The notes beneath the pieces were generated by a model. The model did not search any database, had not been told where the DNA came from, and was given only the letters and a program-made list of their open reading frames with translations. The translations under genes were made by a program, and so were the position numbers. Of a stretch of DNA of 19,042 nt, positions 6,851 through 16,479 are shown piece after piece; the stretch's first letter is position 1, and every line of letters starts with the position of its first letter. The DNA comes from Chloroflexi bacterium RBG_19FT_COMBO_55_16 (GTDB lineage: Bacteria > Chloroflexota > Anaerolineae > Anaerolineales > UBA4823), in assembly GCA_001795335.1 (NCBI GenBank), contig MGOK01000111.1:1-19042 (forward strand), in the 5' to 3' direction.

Positions 6851-8514
6851 TGATTTGCCTCGCCTTTGACTTGTGGGGGACGAGCCAACAAAGAGACACT
6901 GGAAAGCACCAGTCCTCCGATTAAGATAAGCAAGGCGGCCACGACCAGACCAAAGCCGTAAGGTCCCCAATATACGCGGGGCAACTCCCCCCGCCCCGTC
7001 AACTGGGCGTAGGCCGCGCCGCCGCGCAACCCGAACACAAATCCATGCACCTGTCTCGGGTTTGCCTCAAAATACGGTCGCATCACAGGCTCCACCTGGG
7101 CGCTGGTGACCATTACTAATGAAGTCAGAGTATCTGGCTCATTGAGCTGTGGTTGAACCTGTTCAACCCAGGCTCGCGCTAAATCCGGATCATCCACAAT
7201 GACCATTAATAATTCAAAATCGTTCAAGTGCTGAACACCTTGCAAGGCAGGCAGCCCAGCGTGTGCCTCACTCTCCCATGCCGCGACTGTATCGAGTGTA
7301 TAAGGAAGCGTGCGTTGTGGGTTTTCGACAAAGCTAAGCAGACCCATCGCTCCTCCAGGGATATAGCCGAGGTTTACATAATTAACCCCACTCGTGTAAT
7401 GATGGCTGGATTGGGTCTTCATTATAAAGCGCTCTGCCAGGATAGGTCCAGTCGGTGAGGTAGATACCAGAGTCAAGTAGGCACCGCGCAGCATCAAATG
7501 ATCGACCACGGCGGTTGCAGCGGCATCCATTTCAGCCGACAAGCCGGGTTCGTAATCGAATGCGAGTAAGACGCGCGCTTCCCCAGGCAACTGGCTGATC
7601 AGGCGGTTGACCTCCGCAGTCTCTTCGGTATAGGCAGGCAACGGCGCCTCATGTTTACCTGTGATCACCGACCAGATTAAAGCTCCCCACAGCACGCAGG
7701 CAATGGTCCATCGCAGGACATGCTGAGAAGAGATCCCACGGCGTTGGGGGAGAGGTTGTGCCCGGCCTTCCGACTCAATCAAACCCTGGAGCAGGTCTGC
7801 ATGGATGCGCTGGTTTGCAGAAACTCGGAGTTCAAGCGGATATGTCGGCGACTTTCGTGGGCGGACGTGGTCTGGTTCTGCAGGCAAAACCCCGCTCAAG
7901 CCGGCTAATGGCCCGGCGCTTTCGATTCTCTCGGGGGTTCCGCGCACAGACACTGTTTGGGGCTCATCCTTTACTGGACGAATAGCCTCCAGCCAGCTGG
8001 GGAACTCGCCTGGCGCCAGTTCGGATTCACTCTCAGAACTTTCCACCTGCCCTTCATCTGGCAAGGGATGGCTCAGCCAATCCGACACCTCCACCGGTTT
8101 CGATGGCGGTTGCTCTGTCTCCCCGGTCTCCTCCTTCAGCCAATCAGACAGGGGCTCAGCCTCGGCTTCCTGCGGCGACTCTCCCGGCAGACGAGCAAGC
8201 CAATCTGGCACATCGTCTGCTGAGATATGGGTTTCATCTGAGGGTAGATTACCATCTTCTAATCCGCCAGCCTCAACATCGGCCAGCGACTCCTCGCTGG
8301 GGATTGGTTCGTCCGAGCGAAGGCCAAGCAACCAGTCGGACTCACCGGTTGGAGCGGCGTCAATGCTGGAAGGCATCTCCTCCGGTATGGCCTCGGGAGG
8401 TTCACTTTCAGCAGGAGAAAACACCAGGGGTACGAGCCGCGCCTGGCAGAACTGGCAAACCTCGCTTTCCGCCGGATTGGATTTTCCGCACATCGGACAA
8501 AAGATTTCCCCCAT
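6847..8514 (-). CDS. Zinc-ribbon membrane protein with repeated DWL motifs
   Basis: 555 residues. The N terminus is a zinc ribbon with Cys6, Cys9, Cys20 and Cys23 (CPMC ... CQFC). A long acidic, Pro/Ser/Glu-rich linker (about 33-225) carries five spaced motifs: DWL at 60, 104, 124 and 145, and SWL at 173. A helix at about 266-286 is followed by an extracytoplasmic domain of about 230 residues (RVLLAFDYEPGLSAEMDAAA, VVDHLMLRGAYLTLV), then a second helix near 520-544 and a short tail. The ribbon and linker should be cytoplasmic and the folded middle domain outside. It begins three bases after the previous stop and ends in a GTGA overlap with the next gene. I recognise no family. The linker looks like a set of short binding peptides, perhaps for a partner encoded in the same operon. 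Confidence 0.85.
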   Translation of the reverse strand: MGEIFCPMCGKSNPAESEVCQFCQARLVPLVFSPAESEPPEAIPEEMPSSIDAAPTGESDWLLGLRSDEPIPSEESLADVEAGGLEDGNLPSDETHISADDVPDWLARLPGESPQEAEAEPLSDWLKEETGETEQPPSKPVEVSDWLSHPLPDEGQVESSESESELAPGEFPSWLEAIRPVKDEPQTVSVRGTPERIESAGPLAGLSGVLPAEPDHVRPRKSPTYPLELRVSANQRIHADLLQGLIESEGRAQPLPQRRGISSQHVLRWTIACVLWGALIWSVITGKHEAPLPAYTEETAEVNRLISQLPGEARVLLAFDYEPGLSAEMDAAATAVVDHLMLRGAYLTLVSTSPTGPILAERFIMKTQSSHHYTSGVNYVNLGYIPGGAMGLLSFVENPQRTLPYTLDTVAAWESEAHAGLPALQGVQHLNDFELLMVIVDDPDLARAWVEQVQPQLNEPDTLTSLVMVTSAQVEPVMRPYFEANPRQVHGFVFGLRGGAAYAQLTGRGELPRVYWGPYGFGLVVAALLILIGGLVLSSVSLLARPPQVKGEANQ

Positions 8515-8517
8515 GTG

Positions 8518-9132
8518 TCATCCCCCATAGGGCCGGTCAGCGCCCATCAGAACCCGCAAACCGGTGGCAATTGTGCCAAGAGCAACTCCGAGCAGGATTC
8601 CCCGCGCTCCCGCAACCGCTGGGACCTGGGCGATCCAGGCACGTAGTTCACTTATGCCCGGCAAGTTGATACCGAACAGGGGACCGGTGGCGAACAGTAT
8701 CAGGACAGCAGTGCCGATAAAAATGATCGACATTAAATTAGGCTTCCTACGAAACAATCCTACACCTGCAAAGGCTAGCAAGACAGTCAGGAGCGCCATC
8801 AAACTACCTTCGATGGGCACCTGGATATTGTTAAAAATCCACATGGAATAAGCATGCGTTGGCCCGAACCAGCCAACCACGCCCAGCGTAATGACGAATG
8901 AGATAATGAGCACAGCGCTGTAAAAACCGTTCGGCTGGGTGGTTGTGAATTTTCGCCAGTGCACGTAGAACAAATTGGCTGTCCCTACTAACAGCGCTAC
9001 TGCGGACAGGATGACGGCCCACTCCAGCAGCACAACCCGCAGGTTCGCCAGCAGGTCAAGATGCAGGAAATACCCCAATAAGACGATCAGCCCGATCGCC
9101 ATAGCGATAGCGACATAGAAGGTCGCTTTCAC
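8518..9132 (-). CDS. Integral membrane protein of unknown function
   Basis: 204 residues with about six hydrophobic helices, from FYVAIAMAIGLIVLLGYFL near the N terminus to ARGILLGVALGTIATGLRVL near the C terminus. No enzyme or transporter motif is visible. The start is a GTG that overlaps the upstream stop as GTGA, and the stop lies three bases before the zinc-ribbon gene. The arrangement implies translation coupled to both neighbours. I do not recognise the family; charged residues inside the helices are few, which argues against a typical secondary transporter. Confidence 0.82.
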   Translation of the reverse strand: MKATFYVAIAMAIGLIVLLGYFLHLDLLANLRVVLLEWAVILSAVALLVGTANLFYVHWRKFTTTQPNGFYSAVLIISFVITLGVVGWFGPTHAYSMWIFNNIQVPIEGSLMALLTVLLAFAGVGLFRRKPNLMSIIFIGTAVLILFATGPLFGINLPGISELRAWIAQVPAVAGARGILLGVALGTIATGLRVLMGADRPYGG

Positions 9133-9872
9133 AACACACCTATCAGTTTGAGCAGCGCGCCGAGCAAGATCAAAGAGATAATTACCCAGCGGGAGATATC
9201 CTGAGCGCGTAAGCTGGCAATATGCATCGCCCCAGCCCCCAGGTAAGCCCCACTGGCGTAAGTCTCCTCACCAATCAAAGGCTCTTCAGCGGTAGCGTAC
9301 AAAACCGCCTGGCCTGAGAGGTTGTCTGTCCCAGCAAGTGTCAGGCTTCCAGCCCGCTCCCCAGCCTCGTTCATCAAGGCTAATTCGCTACCAAAGCTGC
9401 CGATGAATAAATTGGCACCCACATCTTCATCATAGATTACTGGTAGAGTTCCAGCGACGTAAGAAAAAGGCGTCAATCCGGTCAGGCGACCGCGCAATGG
9501 GTCGAACTCCGCGCCGATGGCCCGCGATGCCCCCCGCAGGCTGTCCTGGGAAAGAACAGATATTGCCCCCTCGCCTGAGGTAACCACTGGTGGACGATCG
9601 CTGACCATCGTAGAACGCGCGATCCGATCCAATACAGTCAATCCAACAAAGGCAACTGCGCTCTGCGGGCCAATCAGGTTTCCCCGCCCAATGGAAAGGT
9701 GTAAGCGGTTGCCCGCTTCTACAGCCAATCCGACGGCGTGTCGCAAGCGGGTAAAGGCTTGGATTTCCCGGAATTGGCGCACAGGCCGGGTCCGGCTCAA
9801 GATCGCCAGGGTGAGCATCAGGCCGAAGAAAACGATGACAAAGACCAGACCGATGAGTTCTAGCTGGTTCAC
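9129..9872 (-). CDS. Bitopic membrane protein, possibly DUF6754-like
   Basis: 247 residues. There is one helix at the N terminus (LIGLVFVIVFFGLMLTLAIL) and one at the C terminus (WVIISLILLGALLKLIGVL), enclosing about 190 residues of soluble, Gly- and Ala-rich domain. The stretch RHAVGLAVEAGNRLHLSIGRG followed by a region rich in small residues recalls proteins annotated DUF6754, but this is from memory and not certain. The start is a GTG overlapping the upstream stop as GTGA. The two helices would put the middle domain on one side of the membrane, probably the outside if the N terminus is inside, though the basic RTRPVR after helix one argues for a cytoplasmic domain. Function unknown. Confidence 0.78.
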   Translation of the reverse strand: MNQLELIGLVFVIVFFGLMLTLAILSRTRPVRQFREIQAFTRLRHAVGLAVEAGNRLHLSIGRGNLIGPQSAVAFVGLTVLDRIARSTMVSDRPPVVTSGEGAISVLSQDSLRGASRAIGAEFDPLRGRLTGLTPFSYVAGTLPVIYDEDVGANLFIGSFGSELALMNEAGERAGSLTLAGTDNLSGQAVLYATAEEPLIGEETYASGAYLGAGAMHIASLRAQDISRWVIISLILLGALLKLIGVL

Positions 9873-10120
9873 TCTTGGGATGCCTCCCGCAGAATTGCAA
9901 TGAATGCCTGACGCTGGTTATTATCTTCGAATAAAGTAGCCAGAGCCTGAAGATGATTCGCTGGCAGGATGCCATGTAAGATAGGTTGACCCAAGTACAC
10001 GACTTGGGCACCCAGTAACGCCAAAGGACCAACTGCTTCTAGGATTGAGGCGATGAGGTTTTCCATCCCCCACCGGTGCAAGCTGTTTGCCCAGATCCGC
10101 CAGATATTGGTAGCAACCAT
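9869..10120 (-). CDS. Small protein heading the MutL-type operon
   Basis: 83 residues from the ATG at 10120, or 65 from an internal ATG at 10066. It contains one moderately hydrophobic segment (IASILEAVGPLALLGAQVVYL) followed by a helical, charged C terminus (LATLFEDNNQRQAFIAILRE). The upstream start has no Shine-Dalgarno but lies six bases after an extended -10, as expected for a leaderless message. The internal start has a G-rich run too close to it to be a good ribosome site. The stop overlaps the next gene as GTGA. I recognise no family. The length and position suggest a small membrane or regulatory subunit of the assembly encoded downstream. Confidence 0.65.
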   Translation of the reverse strand: MVATNIWRIWANSLHRWGMENLIASILEAVGPLALLGAQVVYLGQPILHGILPANHLQALATLFEDNNQRQAFIAILREASQE

Positions 10121-10126
10121 GTTCTA

Positions 10127-10135
10127 AGTATAGCA
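10127..10135 (-). promoter_or_regulatory. Extended -10 promoter for the eight-gene operon, probably leaderless
   Basis: On the minus strand TGC-TATACT is followed by six bases (TAGAAC) and then the ATG of the 83-residue gene. Spacing and TGn extension match the promoter before the gene at 1001 base for base in layout. No consensus -35 is seen at 16-18 bases. Confidence 0.5.
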
Positions 10136-10213
10136 TAATTCCGATTTATCCGAGGATAACAGAAAACATCAAATTCATTGTATATCCCCACCACTTGATG
10201 GTCAAGTTGGTTT

Positions 10214-10233
10214 GCAAAACTGTACAGTTTTGC
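10214..10233. repeat. Perfect 20-base palindrome, candidate operator
   Basis: The half-site GCAAAACTGT is followed directly by its exact reverse complement ACAGTTTTGC. There is no spacer, and the base on each side breaks the symmetry. This is the form of a dimeric repressor site rather than a terminator, since there is no loop and no T-run. It lies about 80-100 bases from the operon promoter and about 250 bases before nifJ. The regulator is not identified. Confidence 0.7.
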
Positions 10234-10325
10234 TTAACTTCCCACAGGTTGATGAGTTAAATCCTTATAACAAAGACCACCTGCAGGAAGTTCTGATGGC
10301 CGAAAACATGCCGGATCTAGTCTAA

Positions 10326-10363
10326 ATATATGACAGGTCACAGGTGTTTTATGTGTCATATAT
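10326..10363. repeat. Inverted repeat upstream of nifJ
   Basis: Arms ATATATGACA (10326-10335) and TGTCATATAT (10354-10363) are exact reverse complements around an 18-base spacer. The spacer also contains a near-direct repeat, ACAGGTC/ACAGGTG. A weak outer pair (TAGTCT at 10318, AGACTA at 10386) encloses it. The right arm overlaps TATATAAC, which could serve as the nifJ -10, so this is a plausible binding site for a redox or carbon regulator. Confidence 0.6.
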
Positions 10364-10486
10364 AACTAGGTTTATCGAACAAGTGAGACTAAACTTATGT
10401 GTTAGGAAACGAACAGACTGGTTCGTCGCTTGAGAACATCTCCGCGCCAATTCAGCGACGCTAAAAAAGAAATGGAGAATATTATA

Positions 10487-14059
<3,573 letters not shown>

Positions 14060-14070
14060 AGGAGAGATCA

Positions 14071-15096
14071 ATGGTTGACCTCACCACCACTTACCTTGGC
14101 CTGCCCCTCAAAAACCCACTGATCGCGTCTGCCTCGCCGCTCTCTCAGAAAGTGGATACCGTGCGCCAGCTGGAGGACGCCGGGATTGCAGCCGTAGTAA
14201 TGTATTCCCTTTTCGAAGAACAGATCATCCAGGATAGCTTGAGGCTGCACCGGGACTTAACTCAGGGGACCGATTCCTACGCGGAAGCCTTGACCTATCT
14301 TCCGGATTTGACCGCCTACAGCAATCTGCGCCAATACAGCATCGGACCGGAGGTTTACGTCGAGAACGTGCATCAGCTCAAACGATCGGTCGATATCCCG
14401 GTGATCGGTAGCTTGAATGGGGTTACGAATGGGGGTTGGATCGATTATGCCCGCAAGATCGAGCAGGCTGGCGCAGACGCCTTGGAACTCAACATTTACA
14501 ACCTGCCTACCGACCCGGAGGTAACCAGCACCCAGCAGGAAGAGAATTATCTAGCTTTGGTGCGCGCCATTCGCGCCTCAATCAAAATCCCCATCGCCGT
14601 CAAGCTCAGCCCGTTCTTTACCGCATTACCGAACTTCGCTCGCCGTTTAGTGGAGGCCGGCGCGAATGGCCTGGTGCTGTTCAACCGTTTTTATCAGCCC
14701 GATTTTGACCTGGAAGAGTTAGAAGTCGTCCCCCGGTTAGTGCTGAGCAGTTCGCATGAGCTGCGCCTGCCCCTGCGCTGGATCGCTATCCTATACGGCC
14801 GCATCCCGGCCGACCTCGCCCTGACGAGCGGCATCCATACCGCCGAGGATGTGCTCAAGGCCACCATGGCCGGCGCCAGCGCCTGTATGGTCGCCTCGAC
14901 TCTACTCAAGTATGGTATTGGGCATACCACAGAGATCCTGGAGGGGGTCCAATCCTGGATGGAGGAGAAGGAGTACATATCTATCACTCAGATGAAGGGC
15001 AGCATGAGCCAGCATGCCGTCGCCGAACCAGCTGCCTTTGAACGTGCCAATTACATTAAGGTGCTCAGTTCCTTCGAATACCGCTTCGCACCGTAA
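14071..15096 (+). CDS. Dihydroorotate dehydrogenase-like flavoprotein paired with nifJ
   Basis: 341 residues of the FMN-binding TIM-barrel DHODH family ([18 protein letters not shown] at the N terminus; [10 protein letters not shown]; a phosphate-binding end, [25 protein letters not shown]). Where class 1A DHODH has NLSCPN with the catalytic cysteine, this protein has NIYNLP at 141-146, putting Asn144 at the cysteine position. It is therefore unlikely to be a true PyrD and fits the group annotated DHODH-like protein. The gene follows nifJ after 11 bases with an AGGAGA ribosome site, so the two are probably co-transcribed. That suggests a job linked to ferredoxin or keto-acid metabolism; the substrate is unknown. 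Confidence 0.88.
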   Translation: MVDLTTTYLGLPLKNPLIASASPLSQKVDTVRQLEDAGIAAVVMYSLFEEQIIQDSLRLHRDLTQGTDSYAEALTYLPDLTAYSNLRQYSIGPEVYVENVHQLKRSVDIPVIGSLNGVTNGGWIDYARKIEQAGADALELNIYNLPTDPEVTSTQQEENYLALVRAIRASIKIPIAVKLSPFFTALPNFARRLVEAGANGLVLFNRFYQPDFDLEELEVVPRLVLSSSHELRLPLRWIAILYGRIPADLALTSGIHTAEDVLKATMAGASACMVASTLLKYGIGHTTEILEGVQSWMEEKEYISITQMKGSMSQHAVAEPAAFERANYIKVLSSFEYRFAP

Positions 15097-15137
15097 TTGA
15101 TCGTCTTCCTCTAGTTCGCTACTTATTTGTTAAAGAA

Positions 15138-15167
15138 GATGGGGAGCCACAGGCGCGGCTCCCCATC
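15138..15167. terminator. Hairpin terminator between convergent operons
   Basis: Arms GATGGGGAGCC and GGCTCCCCATC (11 perfect pairs) enclose an 8-base loop. The downstream side on the minus strand is T-rich (TTCTTTAAC) and on the plus strand has only ATTTAAT. It lies 42 bases after the DHODH-like stop and 39 bases after infA, so it probably serves both directions, better on the minus strand. Confidence 0.75.
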
Positions 15168-15205
15168 AAGATTTAATCGGGATAAATCCAGGGTATGGCT
15201 AAGGC

Positions 15206-15463
15206 TTACACTTCGACTTCGGTTTCCGGGACCGCCGAGTATTTCTTGTGGCGGTAGACAATCCGCCCTCTGGTCAAATCATAAGGGGACATTTCCATGC
15301 GCACCCGGTCGCCCAACAGAATGCGGATGTAATGTTTACGCATCTTACCAGACAGGTAAGCCAATACTTGATGGCCATTGTCCATACGCACTTTGAACTG
15401 GGTAGCCGGCAGAGCCTCTACCACGGTACCTTCAACCAGAATTTTACCTTCATCTTTTGCCAT
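15206..15463 (-). CDS. infA: Translation initiation factor IF-1
   Basis: 85 residues of the OB-fold factor that sits in the ribosomal A site during initiation. Family blocks are clear: [42 protein letters not shown] and [13 protein letters not shown]. Typical IF-1 ends just after the last block at about 72 residues; this one carries about 14 more ([14 protein letters not shown]). GGAGGTG at 15473-15467 supports the start. It follows rpsU after 31 bases in the same direction and is probably co-transcribed from the promoter at 15876-15904. Confidence 0.96.
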   Translation of the reverse strand: MAKDEGKILVEGTVVEALPATQFKVRMDNGHQVLAYLSGKMRKHYIRILLGDRVRMEMSPYDLTRGRIVYRHKKYSAVPETEVEV

Positions 15464-15494
15464 TTACACCTCCGATTAAGTGGATGGGTTCGAA

Positions 15495-15698
15495 TTATAC
15501 AACTTCAGTTTCTCTCGGCGTACGGCGCCTGAGGCGGCGGATCGACTTTTTCTTTTGAATTCGCCGTAACTCACTTTTTGATACAAACCAGCGTTTCCGG
15601 CGGACTGTGCTCAAAATCCCGCTTTTGGCGACCTTCTTGCGGAACCGCTTGAGCAGCTGGTCTTGCGACTCGTTTGGGCGCAATGTAACTGTTGCCAA
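15495..15698 (-). CDS. rpsU: Ribosomal protein bS21 with a TTG start
   Basis: 67 highly basic residues matching small-subunit protein bS21: ATVTLRPNESQDQLLKRFRKKVAKSG is the N-terminal core, followed by an RRKRWF and KKKSIRRLRRR tail. An ATG-only reading starts at 15764, inside the upstream terminator, and adds 22 residues unlike bS21. The TTG at 15698-15696 gives the family N terminus and has a perfect GGAGGTGA five bases upstream. bS21 helps mRNA binding to the 30S subunit. The gene is followed by infA, giving an initiation-related pair. Confidence 0.9.
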   Translation of the reverse strand: MATVTLRPNESQDQLLKRFRKKVAKSGILSTVRRKRWFVSKSELRRIQKKKSIRRLRRRTPRETEVV

Positions 15699-15703
15699 TC
15701 TTC

Positions 15704-15711
15704 TCACCTCC
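15704..15711 (-). promoter_or_regulatory. Strong Shine-Dalgarno that sets the rpsU TTG start
   Basis: GGAGGTGA on the minus strand, five bases before the TTG, complementary to the 3' end of 16S rRNA. There is no ATG at suitable distance, so this site decides the start. Confidence 0.85.
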
Positions 15712-15733
15712 TTCCATGCTTTCCAGAATCTTA

Positions 15734-15776
15734 TAAAAAAAGCCCGGCTGATGCCTACGTTCACAGCCGAGCCGGG
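15734..15776 (-). terminator. Intrinsic terminator inside the rpsU-infA leader (candidate attenuator)
   Basis: On the minus strand CCCGGCT pairs with AGCCGGG, and CGGCTG can instead pair with CAGCCG. A run of seven T follows at once. It lies about 36 bases before the rpsU TTG and about 95-135 bases after the predicted start site. No minus-strand gene lies upstream that could need a terminator, so it must act on the rpsU leader, or end a short RNA from the same promoter. Confidence 0.75.
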
Positions 15777-15790
15777 TTGAAGCTCCTCAT
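15761..15790 (-). CDS. Possible nine-residue leader peptide
   Basis: ATG at 15790-15788 opens a nine-codon frame (MRSFNPARL) ending with TGA at 15761-15763, within the loop of the terminator hairpin. A ribosome on it would cover the left arm. It has no clear Shine-Dalgarno, so this is only a suggestion. Confidence 0.15.
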   Translation of the reverse strand: MRSFNPARL

Positions 15791-15875
15791 TCTGATCGGG
15801 TTCAATAATATTCTACCGTCCTCGCCACACAACCCTCCAGTAAAATGCAATGTAAGACCCGTGAACGTCACTCAA

Positions 15876-15904
15876 ATTATAATGCACACGGTGCAATCTG
15901 TCAA
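15876..15904 (-). promoter_or_regulatory. Perfect-consensus sigma-70 promoter of rpsU-infA
   Basis: TTGACA at 15904-15899, a 17-base spacer and TATAAT at 15881-15876 on the minus strand. Both hexamers and the spacer are exact consensus. The predicted start near 15869 gives a leader of about 170 bases before rpsU. Confidence 0.88.
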
Positions 15905-15948
15905 TTAATCGCGGTTGAAATTTGCTAATGAAGCTGATTCTTGTGCGT

Positions 15949-15954
15949 TATAAT
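15949..15954 (+). promoter_or_regulatory. Possible -10 for the hypothetical gene at 16019
   Basis: TATAAT on the plus strand, 64 bases before the ATG and divergent from the rpsU promoter. No good -35 is found at 16-18 bases; TTGCTA lies 21 bases upstream. Confidence 0.3.
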
Positions 15955-16018
15955 CCCCTTTAAGGCCTGACCGGATCTTATCAGTTCTTAAACACCGCCA
16001 GGTCTCCGAAAGAATCTT

Positions 16019-16435
16019 ATGGATATTTTCTTCCAAGACCCATCCGATATTCCCCTGCCACCAGAAGAGGTGCGCATCCGCCAGTTTCGCGCCGAGCCAT
16101 GGCCGGACCACCGCCGCGTGCGCATCTACCTTGAGATCACTCCATTCCAGAAGCGCCCTAATGGTGAGATCCAGATCACCGATGCCCCTGGAAATGAGGT
16201 TGCCAACCTGAGCATCATCGAAACGATCGACCCCAAAATGGATTTTACCGTTCACCTGCGCGCCGACGAGATCGGCGGGCAATATACTGCCTCGGCGTTG
16301 GTTTATTATTACGAACAAGAGCCACCAAATCCAGAGGGGAAAAACGGCGAAGCGGAAGATCAACCTTCTCCACTGCCAACAAAGATGAAGGTAGTTGACG
16401 AAGCTCACACCACGTTTGAAATTCCTGGTGCATAG
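16019..16435 (+). CDS. Hypothetical protein, probably beta-rich
   Basis: 138 residues, soluble, with no signal peptide or membrane helix. The N terminus is rich in Pro, Asp and Glu. The middle alternates hydrophobic and polar residues (RRVRIYLEITPFQKRPNGEI, MDFTVHLRADEIGGQYTASA), as in a beta-sandwich. A Pro/Glu-rich linker (EQEPPNPEGKNGEAEDQPSP) leads to a short C-terminal strand. A weak AAAGAA precedes the ATG. It lies 44 bases before the ABC exporter genes on the same strand and may be co-transcribed. I recognise no family. Confidence 0.7.
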   Translation: MDIFFQDPSDIPLPPEEVRIRQFRAEPWPDHRRVRIYLEITPFQKRPNGEIQITDAPGNEVANLSIIETIDPKMDFTVHLRADEIGGQYTASALVYYYEQEPPNPEGKNGEAEDQPSPLPTKMKVVDEAHTTFEIPGA

Positions 16436-16444
16436 TCTGCCAAC

Positions 16445-16471
16445 TAGCCACTGACAACTGGTCACTGGCTA
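16445..16471 (+). repeat. Hairpin and tandem 14-base repeat before the ABC genes
   Basis: Arms TAGCCACTGAC and GTCACTGGCTA pair with one mismatch around a 5-base loop. The same bases form two imperfect 14-base direct repeats (16441-16454 and 16455-16468, 11 of 14 identical). The hairpin ends eight bases before the ABC ATG, where no Shine-Dalgarno is visible. There is no T-run, so it is not a standard terminator. Confidence 0.6.
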
Positions 16472-16479
16472 ACCTGCCC

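Larger units (their letters stand above)
10121..10486. other. Divergent intergenic regulatory region
   Basis: A 366-base AT-rich gap between the MutL-type operon (-) and nifJ (+). It holds the operon promoter at its left end, a 20-base perfect palindrome, a second inverted repeat with 10-base arms, and the nifJ ribosome site. A plus-strand frame is open from 10134 to 10325, but it has no good start codon and is probably chance or a decayed remnant. Confidence 0.7.

Noticed and set aside
6851..6970. Upstream extension of the polytopic membrane protein to an ATG at 6970
   Set aside because: It lies inside the zinc-ribbon gene in another frame, adds basic non-membrane residues and has a weaker start context than the coupled GTG at 6850.
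7805..8669. Long plus-strand frames opposite the zinc-ribbon gene
   Set aside because: Ser-, Arg- and Pro-rich shadows created by the biased acidic linker on the other strand; no family features.
10134..10325. Open plus-strand frame of 64 codons before nifJ, with a protein-like end (NPYNKDHLQEVLMAENMPDLV, stop at 10323-10325)
   Set aside because: No ATG with a ribosome site opens it, it contains the palindrome, and an open run of this length is not rare in six frames. It might be a decayed gene end, but I cannot support that.
10430..10486. Extended nifJ N terminus from ATG 10430
   Set aside because: The extra 19 residues are not PFOR-like, and GGAGAA points to ATG 10487.
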